Shown: one piece after another, positions 36,943 through 46,044 of the stretch
Numbering within the stretch: position 1 is the first letter of the stretch
Layout of the letters: the number at the start of each line of letters is the position of its first letter
Assembly: GCF_001296025.1 (NCBI RefSeq)
Contig: NZ_LJHV01000008.1
Location: forward strand, 663,935-727,934
Length of the DNA: 64,000 nucleotides
Reading direction: 5' to 3'
From: Porphyrobacter sp. AAP60
GTDB taxonomy: Bacteria > Pseudomonadota > Alphaproteobacteria > Sphingomonadales > Sphingomonadaceae
Translations under genes and position numbers: made by a program
Notes under the pieces: generated by a model
What the model was told of the DNA's origin: nothing
The model's database searches: none
What the model saw: only the letters and a program-made list of their open reading frames with translations

Positions 36943-37806
36943 TTATCTTCCCCGCATCATGTCGAGCAGGTCGGTCAGTTTCGGGCGGTGCGCAGGCGGC
37001 AGGCCCGATCGCGCAGCTTCCAGCACCAGTGGCTGCGGATAGCCGTGCAAGGAGGCGATGATGACCTGCTTGATCGAATAGAAGATTTGGCTGTCGTGCG
37101 TGTTGATCTGCTTCAGCCGCGCGCCCAGCGGCCCGGCAAAGCCATAGGCCAGCAGCACCCCCAAAAAGGTGCCGACCAGCGCAGAACCGATCATCTTGCC
37201 GAGCGTTTCGGGCGGTTCGCTGATCGCGCCCATGGTCTTGATGATGCCGAGCACCGCCGCCACGATCCCAAGCGCGGGCAGCGCATCGGCGAGCGACTGG
37301 ATCATGTGCTGGGGTTCATCCATCTCGTGCAGCTGGGTTTTGATCGCGCTGTCGATCACGTCCTCCACCGCATGGGTATCGAGCGTGCCCGATGATACAA
37401 CCATCAAGGTCAGCGGATCGCAGATCATCGCGGTGATCACAGGATCGGCCTGAAGGCGCGGATATTCGCTGAAGATGGCCGACGATGCAGGCTCGGTCAC
37501 ATGGCTTTCCAGCGCGACCGCGCCTTCGGATCGCAGCAGTTTCATCAGCTTCGATGTCAGCGCGATCACATCAATGTGATCCTCGTGGGTGTATTTCGGC
37601 CCCTTGAACACCTTGCCAAGGCCGGCGCCCAGCAGCTTGATCTCGTGCATCGAATTGCCGATCAGGGTCGCGCCCACGGCCGCCCCGCCGATCATCATGA
37701 ATTCGAGCGGGAGCGCGGCGAGCACCGGCCCCATAGCGCCGCCGGCGAGCATGAACCCGCCGAACACCATTACCAAGAGAACGACAATTCCGATTGCGAC
37801 AAACAC
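36943..37806 (-). CDS. motA: Flagellar motor stator protein MotA
   Basis: 287-residue inner-membrane protein with four helices; LPALGIVAAVLGIIKTMGAI and GTFLGVLLAYGFAGPLGARL are the conserved third and fourth helices with their channel prolines. The cytoplasmic loop carries the charged torque-generating region. GTG start at 37806. Lies 32 bases downstream of flgL, so motA-motB may be read through from the flg operon. Confidence 0.94.
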   Translation of the reverse strand: MFVAIGIVVLLVMVFGGFMLAGGAMGPVLAALPLEFMMIGGAAVGATLIGNSMHEIKLLGAGLGKVFKGPKYTHEDHIDVIALTSKLMKLLRSEGAVALESHVTEPASSAIFSEYPRLQADPVITAMICDPLTLMVVSSGTLDTHAVEDVIDSAIKTQLHEMDEPQHMIQSLADALPALGIVAAVLGIIKTMGAISEPPETLGKMIGSALVGTFLGVLLAYGFAGPLGARLKQINTHDSQIFYSIKQVIIASLHGYPQPLVLEAARSGLPPAHRPKLTDLLDMMRGR

Positions 37807-37838
37807 GGGCGCAAAGCTCCTTCAGACAGGGGTCAGCG

Positions 37839-38759
37839 TCAGCGCAGGGCGCGGAACAGGTTGAGTTCGCTCACCCGGGCAAAGGCGGCCTGGCTGGCCT
37901 CCAGCGCGGTGAGCGATTGCTGCAGGCGGGCGATGGCTTCGGCGATATCGGTATCGCCCAAACGGCTGCGGCGTTCGGCCAGTGCGATCCCGCGGCTGGC
38001 CTGCTGATCCTGCACCTGATCCACCCACGCCATGCGGGTGCCAAGGATGGTATTCGCGCGGCTTACGGTATCAAGCGCGGTGTCCAGCCCGGCTAGCGCC
38101 CCCAGCGCCGCGCCTGAGGGATCGGGCGATCCGCCACTCAGCGCCGCTGCCAGACCGCCCAGCACGGCAAAGGCGCTTGACGGGGTGCCGCCAAGGTCAA
38201 ATTCGAACACTTCGCTGCCCGGCAGGCCGCGTTCGATCGCGGTGCCCGGCGCCACCGGCACAGCGCCGCTGGTGGGCGTGCCGGCATAGGTGACATTGCC
38301 AAGGGCATCGCGGGTAAAGGCGGGGCCGGAAGATAGCCCTGCAAACAGTGGTTCCCCCGTCAGCGATGATCCATTGGCGCGGGTGAAGAGTTCTTCGGTC
38401 AATTGCTGAAGCTCGAATGCGATGGCCTGCCGCCCGTCCGGCCCCGTGGGGGCGTTGGCGGCCTGCACCGCGAGTTCGCGGGCGCGCTGCAGCAGCGCCG
38501 TTACGGCCTCAAGCTCGTCAGATGCTGCACCCAGATCCTGCCCAAGCTGCGCGGCATTGTCGCCTTCGACACTGGCAAGCGCCTCGCGCCGGGCGACACT
38601 GCGCAACTGTGCGGCGGCAGCGGGATTGTCCGAACCACGTTCGATCCGGTTACCGGTGGCGATCTGCGTCTGCGTGCGTTCGATCCCGGCGCGAAGATCG
38701 GCCATCTGCGCAAGCGAACGGTTGAAGAACGAACCGGTGGAATTGCTGACAAAGCTCAT
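37839..38759 (-). CDS. flgL: Flagellar hook-associated protein 3 (hook-filament junction)
   Basis: 306 residues with flagellin-like helical ends: N-terminal FNRSLAQMADLRAGIERTQ, GNRIERGSDNPAAAAQLRS, and C-terminal DTDIAEAIARLQQSLTALE with the terminal LFRALR. Placed after flgK, as usual. Secreted by the flagellar export system without a Sec signal. The central domain is short. Confidence 0.9.
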   Translation of the reverse strand: MSFVSNSTGSFFNRSLAQMADLRAGIERTQTQIATGNRIERGSDNPAAAAQLRSVARREALASVEGDNAAQLGQDLGAASDELEAVTALLQRARELAVQAANAPTGPDGRQAIAFELQQLTEELFTRANGSSLTGEPLFAGLSSGPAFTRDALGNVTYAGTPTSGAVPVAPGTAIERGLPGSEVFEFDLGGTPSSAFAVLGGLAAALSGGSPDPSGAALGALAGLDTALDTVSRANTILGTRMAWVDQVQDQQASRGIALAERRSRLGDTDIAEAIARLQQSLTALEASQAAFARVSELNLFRALR

Positions 38760-38774
38760 TTTGCGCGCCCTCCC

Positions 38775-40115
38775 TTACCGCAGGCCAAGGATGGTATCGA
38801 ATAGATCGGCGGCGATCTGGATCACGCGGCTATTGGCCTCGAACGCCTGTTGCAGGCGGACCAGATTGGCGGCTTCATCATCCAGATCGACCCCGGTTTC
38901 CCGCAAGAGCTCAGCCTCGGCGCTGGAAGCGACGACGAACAGGCCATCGCTGCGGGTCTGCAATGCGGATACGCGGCTGGACAGGGACAGCAGCAGGGCG
39001 TCCGCGCCGGCGGAAGGGCCGGTGCTGGCGCCAAGTGCGCCCAGCAGAGCGGCAAGATTGCCGGTATCGCGGCTGCCTGCGGGCGAACCGGCAGGCGCGG
39101 TGGCAAGGCCATTGGCAGAAGCCAGTACCACGCTGATATCGCCCGCGCCCGTGCCTGCGAATAACGGCTGGCCGGGGGTGCCATCGGCACCCACGCCATT
39201 GGCCTGCGCGGCGTTGGCGATGCTGATTACCGATGCGGCCAATCCGTCGAGATCGGCCTGCAACCCGGCAAACTGGCTCAGCGCCTCCGCTCGTCCGGCC
39301 ATGGCCCCGCCGCCGGGCACAAAGCTCGTTCCGCCGACCGCGAAGGCCGCAGTGCCATCGGCGGCAAAGGTGACGCTGGCGGTGGCGGCGGTTGCACCAG
39401 TGACAAGCGCTACCGGCGGCGTGCCGGCCAATGCGACATCGGCGGTGCCATTGGCGTTGATGGTGGGGGTGATGGCGAATTGCTGCGCCAACCCGCGCAG
39501 CGCCTTGTCGCGCGCGTCGAGCAATGCGGCGCGTCCTGCCGTGCCTTCACGGACGCCGACCAGATCGGCATTGATCGACGCGAGCTGGGCCGCGAGTTCA
39601 TTGACATCGAGCAGTTCGGCGCTGGCTTCGCCCTGCACCAGATTGCGGGCATTGCCGAGCGTGCTGTTGGCAACGCTGAAATTGCTGGCCATCTGCCGCG
39701 CGCTTTCCAGCGCCGAAATGCGCAGCGCGGGTTCCAGCGGGTTACCTTCCAGACGGGTGAGAGCGGCTTCGAATTCGACCAGACCGGTGAACACGCCCGA
39801 TGCCTCGACCGCGCTTTCGGCCTCGCGCATGGCAAAGAATTCGGCCTGCGCTGCGGCAAGGGCAGAGGCGGCATCACGCGCCTGGCGCTGCACCAGCCCG
39901 CTTTCGGCGCGTTCGATGATCCCGGGGCGCACCCCGCCGAGCGCATCGGCCTGATTGATCCCGATCGATCCGGTCATCACCAGCTCGCCCTGCGTCAGCA
40001 GGCGACGCGAATAATCGGCATTGCCGGCATTGGCGATATTCTGCGCCGTCAGCTCAAGGCTGCTGCGGGATACCGCAAGGCCGCTGCGGGCAATGGAGAA
40101 GATCGCGGTTGGCAT
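38775..40115 (-). CDS. flgK: Flagellar hook-associated protein 1
   Basis: 446 residues. The N-terminal rod/hook motif (ARSGLAVSRSSLELTAQNIANAGN) and the C-terminal DDEAANLVRLQQAFEANSRV are diagnostic; the middle is Ala/Gly-rich. Shorter than the ~550 of enteric FlgK. 15 bases before flgL and 11 after the flgJ-type gene, so in one operon. Confidence 0.92.
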   Translation of the reverse strand: MPTAIFSIARSGLAVSRSSLELTAQNIANAGNADYSRRLLTQGELVMTGSIGINQADALGGVRPGIIERAESGLVQRQARDAASALAAAQAEFFAMREAESAVEASGVFTGLVEFEAALTRLEGNPLEPALRISALESARQMASNFSVANSTLGNARNLVQGEASAELLDVNELAAQLASINADLVGVREGTAGRAALLDARDKALRGLAQQFAITPTINANGTADVALAGTPPVALVTGATAATASVTFAADGTAAFAVGGTSFVPGGGAMAGRAEALSQFAGLQADLDGLAASVISIANAAQANGVGADGTPGQPLFAGTGAGDISVVLASANGLATAPAGSPAGSRDTGNLAALLGALGASTGPSAGADALLLSLSSRVSALQTRSDGLFVVASSAEAELLRETGVDLDDEAANLVRLQQAFEANSRVIQIAADLFDTILGLR

Positions 40116-40126
40116 CAGCTACCCCT

Positions 40127-40417
40127 TTAGCGTGGAAGGTGTTGCGCAAGCTGCGCTTCGATACTGCGGGCAAACCCCAAGGTGCCCGATCGGGCGGCGA
40201 TGTCCGCGAAGTGTTCGTCGCGCATGGTCTGGAACTGCTGCATCCCGCCGCCGGTCAGCGGCGTTTCTTCGGCCATGCTCGAGGCGCGCGCGGCAGCGAG
40301 CATCTTGCGCACCATGATCGCCTCGAACCCCTCCGCCGCCTTGCGCAGTTCGGCGCGTTCGGGCGAAAGGGCCGATGCGGGCGCAGCGGCGCCGGCAGGG
40401 GCGAGCGGGCCGATCAC
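40127..40417 (-). CDS. flgJ: Rod-binding protein, FlgJ N-terminal-domain type
   Basis: 96 residues covering only the rod-capping half of FlgJ (ELRKAAEGFEAIMVRKMLAAA, FQTMRDEHFADIAARSGTLG). The muramidase half of enteric FlgJ is absent; a separate lytic transglycosylase gene at 49866 may supply it. GTG start overlaps the flgI stop by 4 bases (GTGA). Confidence 0.85.
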   Translation of the reverse strand: MIGPLAPAGAAAPASALSPERAELRKAAEGFEAIMVRKMLAAARASSMAEETPLTGGGMQQFQTMRDEHFADIAARSGTLGFARSIEAQLAQHLPR

Positions 40418-41520
40418 AGCACCACCATTTCGGCTTGCAGCGCGCCCGCCTGCTTCAGACTTTCGAGGATCACCACCAGATCCGATGCGCCCACACCCAG
40501 CAGGTTCAGCGCGTCGACAATCTCGGAAAGCGAGGCTGCCCCTGGCATGTATGCCACCCGGTCAGACCGTTCCTCGACCGTGATCGTGGAGGATTGCTCC
40601 ACCGCTGTCTGGCCCTGACTGAAGGGTGCGGGTTGCACCACGGTGGGGTTCTCGTCGATCCGGATTACCAGCTTGCCGTGGCTGACCGCAGCGGGTGACA
40701 GACGCACCGCATCATTGATCACCACCGTGCCGGTACGGCTGTTGATGATGACGCGGGCAGCAACCGGTGCAGGCGTGACGGCAAGCATCTCGATCTCGGC
40801 CATGACGCCCGAACGCAGATCGGTGCCTTGCGGCAGCATGAGTTCGATGCTCACCCCGTCAGCAATGGTAGCGATGCCCGGGTAACGGCTGTTGATCGCA
40901 TCGCGCACCCGCGCGGCGGTGAGGAAATCGGCCTTGTGCAGGTTGAAGCGCAAGGACGGGGATTGATCGAAACCGGTGGCAACCAGCCGTTCCACGCTCG
41001 CGCCGTCGGCAATCCGGCCCACGGTCGCGACATTGACGCTGACCTGCGAACCATCGCGCCCGGTCACGCCCAGCCCGCCAACCGCGACATTGCCCTGCGC
41101 CATCGCGTAAATCTGCCCGTCCGCGCCATAGAGCGGGGTGAGGATCAGTGCTCCGCCGCGCAGCGACGATGCCTGGCCAATGGTGGACACGGTGATGTCG
41201 ATCCGCTGGCCCGGCTTGGCAAAGGCGGGCAGTTCGGCGGTGACGATCACAGCGGCGGCGTTGCGCAAAGTCGGGCTGACGCCGGGCGGCAAGGGCAGGC
41301 CGAGCCTGCCGGAAACACCGCGCATCGCCTCTGTCACATAGGCAAGGTTGTTATCGCCCGTGCCCTGCAGGCCGACGACAACGCCGTATCCGGTCAGCTG
41401 GTTGGCGCGCAGCCCCTCGAACTGGCCGAGATCGCGGATGCGTTCGGCTGCTGCGGGTGCTGGGGCGAGGGCGGCAAACAGCGCCAGCGCGAGGGTGATA
41501 GCTTGGATAATCCGTGTCAT
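40414..41520 (-). CDS. flgI: Flagellar P-ring protein
   Basis: 368 residues with a Sec signal peptide (about 1-26) and the FlgI pattern RIRDLGQFEGLRANQLTGYG, VVGLQGTGDNN, and the C-terminal SEIVDALNLLGVGASDLV. Forms the periplasmic P-ring around the rod; the FlgA chaperone is encoded at 48442. In the flg operon between flgH and flgJ. Confidence 0.95.
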   Translation of the reverse strand: MTRIIQAITLALALFAALAPAPAAAERIRDLGQFEGLRANQLTGYGVVVGLQGTGDNNLAYVTEAMRGVSGRLGLPLPPGVSPTLRNAAAVIVTAELPAFAKPGQRIDITVSTIGQASSLRGGALILTPLYGADGQIYAMAQGNVAVGGLGVTGRDGSQVSVNVATVGRIADGASVERLVATGFDQSPSLRFNLHKADFLTAARVRDAINSRYPGIATIADGVSIELMLPQGTDLRSGVMAEIEMLAVTPAPVAARVIINSRTGTVVINDAVRLSPAAVSHGKLVIRIDENPTVVQPAPFSQGQTAVEQSSTITVEERSDRVAYMPGAASLSEIVDALNLLGVGASDLVVILESLKQAGALQAEMVVL

Positions 41521-41531
41521 GGCTGTGCCCC

Positions 41532-42263
41532 TCAGAACGGCGAAATCTTGCCGAAGAACCGGCTCAGCCAGCCCGGACGGCTCGCCTGTTGCACTGCGCC
41601 CTTGCCCGAATAGATGATCCGCGCATTGGCGACCTGCGATGATGCAAGTCGGTTATCGCCGTCGATATCGACCAGCCGGATGCGACCGGCGAACTGCACC
41701 CATTCATCGCCCTGGCTGAACATCATCTGCTTTTCTCCGACCACTTCGGCGGTGCCGTTGGGGTAGATTGCGGCGATGGTCACAGCGACCGCTCCGTTAA
41801 GGCGGCTTTGCTGCGCGGCATTGCCCCCTCCAGTGAACGACCCTTCGGCCGTAGCTTTAAGGGCTTCGGGGTTGAGGAAATCGAGCGGGCCGGAGGCGGG
41901 CGGGGTGATCCCGAGGCTGCCTTCGCGGTTGGTGCGCCCTTGTGTGCTCTTGTTGGTGGAAGTCGCTTCGACCAGAATGATCGTCACCATATCGCCCAGC
42001 GAACGGGCGCGGTTGCCGGTGACGAGGTTGGCATAGCCGTTGGCCGGCTGGAAGATCGATCCGGCGCTGGCCTGCTGCACCGGCGGCAGGGCGGCAAAGG
42101 GATCGCCTGCGGTCGCTGCCGTCATGACGGCACCCGGCGGCGGCGGTGCGGTAAAGCCCGCCTGCGGCCCGGCGCTGCCCCCGCCCATGCAGGCGGCCAG
42201 CAGCAAAGGCGCGGCGATCACAAGAAGATTGCGGGTCATGGACTGGTTCACACGGTGTCTCAC
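41532..42263 (-). CDS. flgH: Flagellar L-ring lipoprotein
   Basis: 243 residues; lipobox LAAC with acyl cysteine at 25 (from the GTG start). FlgH features: GDMVTIILVEATSTNKSTQ, NLVTGNRARSLGD, and the C-terminal YSGKGAVQQASRPGWLSRFF. Forms the outer-membrane L-ring. GTG 42263 overlaps the flgG stop (GTGA); ATG 42239 also leaves a full signal. Confidence 0.94.
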   Translation of the reverse strand: MRHRVNQSMTRNLLVIAAPLLLAACMGGGSAGPQAGFTAPPPPGAVMTAATAGDPFAALPPVQQASAGSIFQPANGYANLVTGNRARSLGDMVTIILVEATSTNKSTQGRTNREGSLGITPPASGPLDFLNPEALKATAEGSFTGGGNAAQQSRLNGAVAVTIAAIYPNGTAEVVGEKQMMFSQGDEWVQFAGRIRLVDIDGDNRLASSQVANARIIYSGKGAVQQASRPGWLSRFFGKISPF

Positions 42264-43051
42264 AGGGTCTGGTTGGCGTTGCGCAGCATCTCGTCCACCG
42301 CGCTCACCATCTTGGAATTGATTTCGTAGGCGCGCTGGGCTTCGATCATCTCGACCAGTTCCTCGACCACGTTGACGTTGCTGGCTTCGAGCATCCCCTG
42401 CCGGACCTGCCCGCGCCCGTTTTCGCCCGCAAAGCCGGTTTCAGCAGGGCCAGAGGCGGCGGTTTCGACAAGGAAGTTGTCACCGATTGCGCGCAGGCCG
42501 GCGGGGTTGATGAAGCTCGAAATCGAAAGCTGGCCCAGCAGCGTGGGTTCTGAATTGCCGGGGGTCAGCGCGCTCACCGTGCCATCGGGCGCAATGGTGA
42601 CCGACTGTGCGCCGACCGGCACCTGCAACGGCGGCTGGAGCGCATAGCCCTGCGAAGTGACCAGCGTGCCATCATTCGACAGCGTGAAGTTGCCCGCGCG
42701 GGTAAAGCCCACCTGCCCGCCCGGCGGCAGTTCCACCTGGAAATAGCCGGGGCCATCCAGCGCCAGATCGAGCGAATTGCCGGTGGCGTTGAGCGTGCCT
42801 TGCGCCTCGATCCGGCTGGTGCCCTGCACCTGCACCCCGGTGCCAAGGTTGAGGCCGACGGCATAGGCCGTCTGCCCGGTCGATTGCTGCCCGGCGACGC
42901 GCTGTTCCTGATAGGCCAGCGTGGCAAAATCGGCCCGGTCGCGCTTGAACCCGGTGGTGCCGATATTGGCAAGGTTATTGGCGATGACGCGCATCCGCGC
43001 ATCCTGGGCCTCAAGCCCGGTGCGGGCGACGTGAAGGGCGGAAGTGGGCAT
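42260..43051 (-). CDS. flgG: Flagellar distal rod protein
   Basis: 263 residues, the usual FlgG length. N-terminal ARTGLEAQDARMRVIANNLAN and C-terminal ASNVNVVEELVEMIEAQRAY, with the distal-rod-specific middle. AGGAGA precedes ATG 43051. Confidence 0.95.
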   Translation of the reverse strand: MPTSALHVARTGLEAQDARMRVIANNLANIGTTGFKRDRADFATLAYQEQRVAGQQSTGQTAYAVGLNLGTGVQVQGTSRIEAQGTLNATGNSLDLALDGPGYFQVELPPGGQVGFTRAGNFTLSNDGTLVTSQGYALQPPLQVPVGAQSVTIAPDGTVSALTPGNSEPTLLGQLSISSFINPAGLRAIGDNFLVETAASGPAETGFAGENGRGQVRQGMLEASNVNVVEELVEMIEAQRAYEINSKMVSAVDEMLRNANQTL

Positions 43052-43078
43052 GGATCAGGGTCTCCTGCGAAAAAGGGA

Positions 43079-43837
43079 TCAGCGTAAGCCCATCAGGCCG
43101 CTGGATGCTTCGTCCAGCTCGCCTGCGGTGCGGATGATCTTGGCGCGCTGTTCGAAGGCTCGCTGGGCTTCGATCATCTGGACAAGAGTATCGGCGGTTT
43201 GGACATTGGACTGTTCGAGCGCGCCCGGTGTCAGCCGCGCGGTCAGATCGGGCGGGAGAACCCCGTTCGCGCCATTCGCGCCCGGCACCTTGAGAAAGCT
43301 GTCGATCCCCTTGGCCAGCGGGCTTCCTTCCGGATTGACCAGCCGCAGCCGGTCGATCTGTTCTGCCGCAGCATTTGGTGCCGCCGGATCGCTGGCGAGG
43401 ATCGCGCCATCGGAAGCAATCGCGATGGCAAAGCCGGGCGGAACTGTAATCGGCGTGCCGCCTTCGCCCAGCACCGCGAGCCCTTCGCCGTTCTCGATCA
43501 CGCCCGAAGCGCCTACCCGCAAGTCGCCGCGCCGGGAATAGACCTCGCCCTGCAGGTCCGGCGACTGGAACGCGAGCAATGCCTTGCCTTCCAGCGCCAC
43601 GTCCAGCGGGTTGCCGGTCGGCACCACGCGCGCTGCGGTCATATCCGCCCCGCGCACATTGCCGCGCGCCACGGCGCGGGCTTCGATCGAGCCGTCCTTC
43701 AAGGTGGCCGGGGTGACCGCAAAGATTTCCTGACGAAAGCCCGGCGTGCTGGCGTTGGCGAGGTTGTTCGCCACCGTGCGCTGCCGGTCCATCGCAGCGT
43801 TCATCGCGGTCATCGCGGTGTAGATCATCCGGTCCAT
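43079..43837 (-). CDS. flgF: Flagellar proximal rod protein FlgF
   Basis: 252 residues. MDRMIYTAMTAMNAAMDRQ followed by TVANNLANASTPGFRQE is typical FlgF, with the C-terminal VQTADTLVQMIEAQRAFEQ. One base downstream of flgE. Confidence 0.93.
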   Translation of the reverse strand: MDRMIYTAMTAMNAAMDRQRTVANNLANASTPGFRQEIFAVTPATLKDGSIEARAVARGNVRGADMTAARVVPTGNPLDVALEGKALLAFQSPDLQGEVYSRRGDLRVGASGVIENGEGLAVLGEGGTPITVPPGFAIAIASDGAILASDPAAPNAAAEQIDRLRLVNPEGSPLAKGIDSFLKVPGANGANGVLPPDLTARLTPGALEQSNVQTADTLVQMIEAQRAFEQRAKIIRTAGELDEASSGLMGLR

Positions 43838-43838
43838 A

Positions 43839-44651
43839 TTACTGGCGCAGGTTCAGCACGGTCTGCGAAATCTGGGTGGCGGTATCGATCGCGCGCGCAT
43901 TGGCCTGGAAATTGCGCTGCGCGGTGAGCAGCGAGACCATTTCTTCGGCCAGATCGACGTTGGAACGTTCCAGCGCTCCGCTGATCATCTCGCCATAATT
44001 GCCAAGGCCGGGGTTGCCGAATTGCGGCGCGCCGGAATCGCCCGATGCCTGCCATTTGGTCTGGCCGATGGCGCGCAAGCCGTTGGGCGCGGCAAAGGTG
44101 GCCAGCGCGATCTGTCCGACGGGTTCAGCCGTTCCGTCGGCATAGGCGGCGTTGATGATCCCGCGACCGTTGATGGTAACATTGGCGAGCGCCGAACCGG
44201 CACCATTGGTCAGCGGCACGATCACATCGCCGGGTACTGCGGACGTCGGCAGCCCGGCAGCGTCGACCGGAAAGGCCTGCAGGCTGTTGCCGTTGGCATC
44301 CTGCATTTCGCCTGTGGCGGTCAGCCGGAAATTGCCGTTGCGGGTGAAGCTGAGATCGCCCGAAAACGGATTGGCGAGCGCGAAGAACCCGTCGCCATCA
44401 ACCGCCAGATCAAGGCTGCGGCCGGTCTGTTCAAGCGGGCCGAGCGCGAAATCCTGCGTGATCGCGGATACGGTTGCGCCGATGCCCGCCGTGCGGCGCG
44501 GATCGGTGGCCGAACCGCTGGCAACCAGATCGGAAAATTGCGCCGAGCTTTTCTTGAAGCCTGCGGTTTCAGCGTTGGCGATATTGTGGGCGATGACGCG
44601 CAGATCGATTTCGGCGTTCTTCATGCCGGAAAGGGAGGTGAAGAATGACAT
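43839..44651 (-). CDS. flgE: Flagellar hook protein FlgE (short form)
   Basis: 270 residues: N-terminal SGMKNAEIDLRVIAHNIANA, C-terminal LERSNVDLAEEMVSLLTAQ. Much shorter than the ~400 of enteric FlgE, so outer domain D2 is probably missing or tiny. Position after flgD supports hook protein over another rod protein. AGAGGAA site before ATG 44651. Confidence 0.85.
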   Translation of the reverse strand: MSFFTSLSGMKNAEIDLRVIAHNIANAETAGFKKSSAQFSDLVASGSATDPRRTAGIGATVSAITQDFALGPLEQTGRSLDLAVDGDGFFALANPFSGDLSFTRNGNFRLTATGEMQDANGNSLQAFPVDAAGLPTSAVPGDVIVPLTNGAGSALANVTINGRGIINAAYADGTAEPVGQIALATFAAPNGLRAIGQTKWQASGDSGAPQFGNPGLGNYGEMISGALERSNVDLAEEMVSLLTAQRNFQANARAIDTATQISQTVLNLRQ

Positions 44652-44685
44652 TGCGGTTGGTTCCTCTGCTTGAGAAGGGTCAGGT

Positions 44686-45033
44686 TCAGGGGTTGGTGGA
44701 TTGAGCAGCCGCAGCTGCGGTTGCGGTTGCGGCGGCGGTTGCCGCTTCCTGCGCTGCGATCAGCCGGTCGAGCTTGGCGGAGATATCTTCGAGGGTGGAC
44801 GTGCTTTGCGTGGTCGCCGCGAGCGAGGAGAACTGCGCCATCTGCGCCAGCATTGCTTCGTTATCGGCGGGGGCCAGCGGGTCCTGAAAGGTCAGCTGCG
44901 TGGTCAGCAGCCGCAGGAAATCGCCGCCATCCAGCGATCCCAGCCCGCCTCCGGTAAGCCGCGATGGCGTGTTGAGGCGGCCGAGCGTGTTTTCGACGGC
45001 GGGTGACAGAGTGGTGCTGGTGGCAGTGGTCAT
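44686..45033 (-). CDS. flgD: Hook-capping protein FlgD, short form
   Basis: 115 residues containing only the conserved N-terminal part (DFLRLLTTQLTFQDPLAP, ADNEAMLAQMAQFSSL). The FlgD Tudor/Ig-like C-terminal domains are absent, replaced by an Ala/Thr tail. Start ATG 45033 overlaps the flgC stop (TGATG); GTG 45036 is also possible. The frame ends in a clean stop, not a frameshift. Confidence 0.85.
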   Translation of the reverse strand: MTTATSTTLSPAVENTLGRLNTPSRLTGGGLGSLDGGDFLRLLTTQLTFQDPLAPADNEAMLAQMAQFSSLAATTQSTSTLEDISAKLDRLIAAQEAATAAATATAAAAAQSTNP

Positions 45034-45449
45034 CACTGGCTCCTCAGGGTTTCGAGCATCAGTTGCTTGGCGGTCTGGAGCGCCTGCACCAGGTTCTGGT
45101 ACTGGCGGGCGGAATCCATGATCTCGACCATCTCGGCGGTCTCATCGACGGGGGCTTCGAACACGTTGCCTTCCGCGTCGGCGAGCGGGTGGCCGGGATC
45201 ATAACGTTTGGTGGGCGCGGTTTCCGATCGCACCAGCCCGCTTGTCGTCACGCCGGCCAGACCCGATGCGCGATCAAGCTCGGTCGCGAACACCGCACGG
45301 ATCGGGCGATAGGCGCCTGCTTCGGTGGAGGAGACGGACCCTGCGTTGGCAAGGTTCGATGTCGCCGCGTTCATCCGCACCATCTGCGCGCTCATGGCGC
45401 GGGTGGTCATGGAAAACAGCGTCATGGGGCGTTGTTCAGGCATCGTCAT
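45033..45449 (-). CDS. flgC: Flagellar proximal rod protein FlgC
   Basis: 138 residues; MSAQMVRMNAATSNLANAGS at the start and EMVEIMDSARQYQNLVQAL at the end match FlgC. ATGA overlap with flgB, TGATG overlap with flgD, so tightly coupled. Confidence 0.93.
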   Translation of the reverse strand: MTMPEQRPMTLFSMTTRAMSAQMVRMNAATSNLANAGSVSSTEAGAYRPIRAVFATELDRASGLAGVTTSGLVRSETAPTKRYDPGHPLADAEGNVFEAPVDETAEMVEIMDSARQYQNLVQALQTAKQLMLETLRSQ

Positions 45450-45799
45450 TCACCCTTCAGCGCGCGGGTGACAGTGTTGACCTTGGCGGTCACGAAGCTG
45501 AGCGTGGCGGAATATGCCACCGCGTTTTCGGCAAAGGCGACCTGTTCGTGGTTGAGTTCAACCGTGTTGCCATCCAGCGAAGGCATGGTCGGCTGGCGCC
45601 ACACCATGCCCGTGCGGGGATCGCTGGCGGGGCCGCCGCGTTCAGCCGCCAGCCGGGCATCGAGTGCGGCGTTGAAATCGATGTCGCGCGCCTTGTAACC
45701 GGGGGTTGCGGCGTTCGCGATATTGGACGCGATCACGCCCATCCGTTCCGACCGCAAGGTCAGCGCCGCGCCATGAATGCCGAAAAGTCGTTCGTTCAC
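45446..45799 (-). CDS. flgB: Flagellar proximal rod protein FlgB, first gene of the operon
   Basis: 117 residues; GAALTLRSERMGVIASNIAN near the N-terminus and TVELNHEQVAFAENAVAYSA later are typical FlgB. GTG start at 45799 behind AGGAGG. A sigma-54 type promoter lies about 65-80 bases upstream, so the whole flgB-flgL, perhaps motAB, unit is likely driven from there. Confidence 0.93.
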   Translation of the reverse strand: MNERLFGIHGAALTLRSERMGVIASNIANAATPGYKARDIDFNAALDARLAAERGGPASDPRTGMVWRQPTMPSLDGNTVELNHEQVAFAENAVAYSATLSFVTAKVNTVTRALKGE

Positions 45800-45864
45800 C
45801 GCTTAAGCCTCCTGCCTGATGACCGTGCTTTGTCCGGGGGTATGCCCGGCGCGCACCATGGTTC

Positions 45865-45880
45865 AGCAGGAAGCGTGCCA
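45865..45880 (-). promoter_or_regulatory. Sigma-54 promoter of the flgB operon
   Basis: On the minus strand, TGGCACG (45880-45874), four bases, CTGCT (45869-45865): GG and GC are exactly ten bases apart, the RpoN hallmark. Predicted start near 45853, giving a ~50-base leader to flgB. Confidence 0.7.
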
Positions 45881-45924
45881 AACCCGCTTCCCCGCGCCCG
45901 TAGCGGGCGTGCGCCAGCGTCATG

Positions 45925-45940
45925 CGGCAAGCGCTTGCCG
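45925..45940. promoter_or_regulatory. 16-bp perfect palindrome upstream of the flgB promoter
   Basis: CGGCAAGCGCTTGCCG, 45 bases upstream of the -24 element. Its place and symmetry suit an enhancer site for a sigma-54 activator such as FlbD. The rest of the 245-base gap shows no gene. Confidence 0.4.
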
Positions 45941-46044
45941 GTCAGTGCCGCTCTCGCAGGCAAGGGGCTGCCGGGGAGTGAGGCCTTAATCCGCGTCAGC
46001 GCCCGCCGTTCTGCCACCTGACACCCAAGCCAGCAGGGGGCGGA

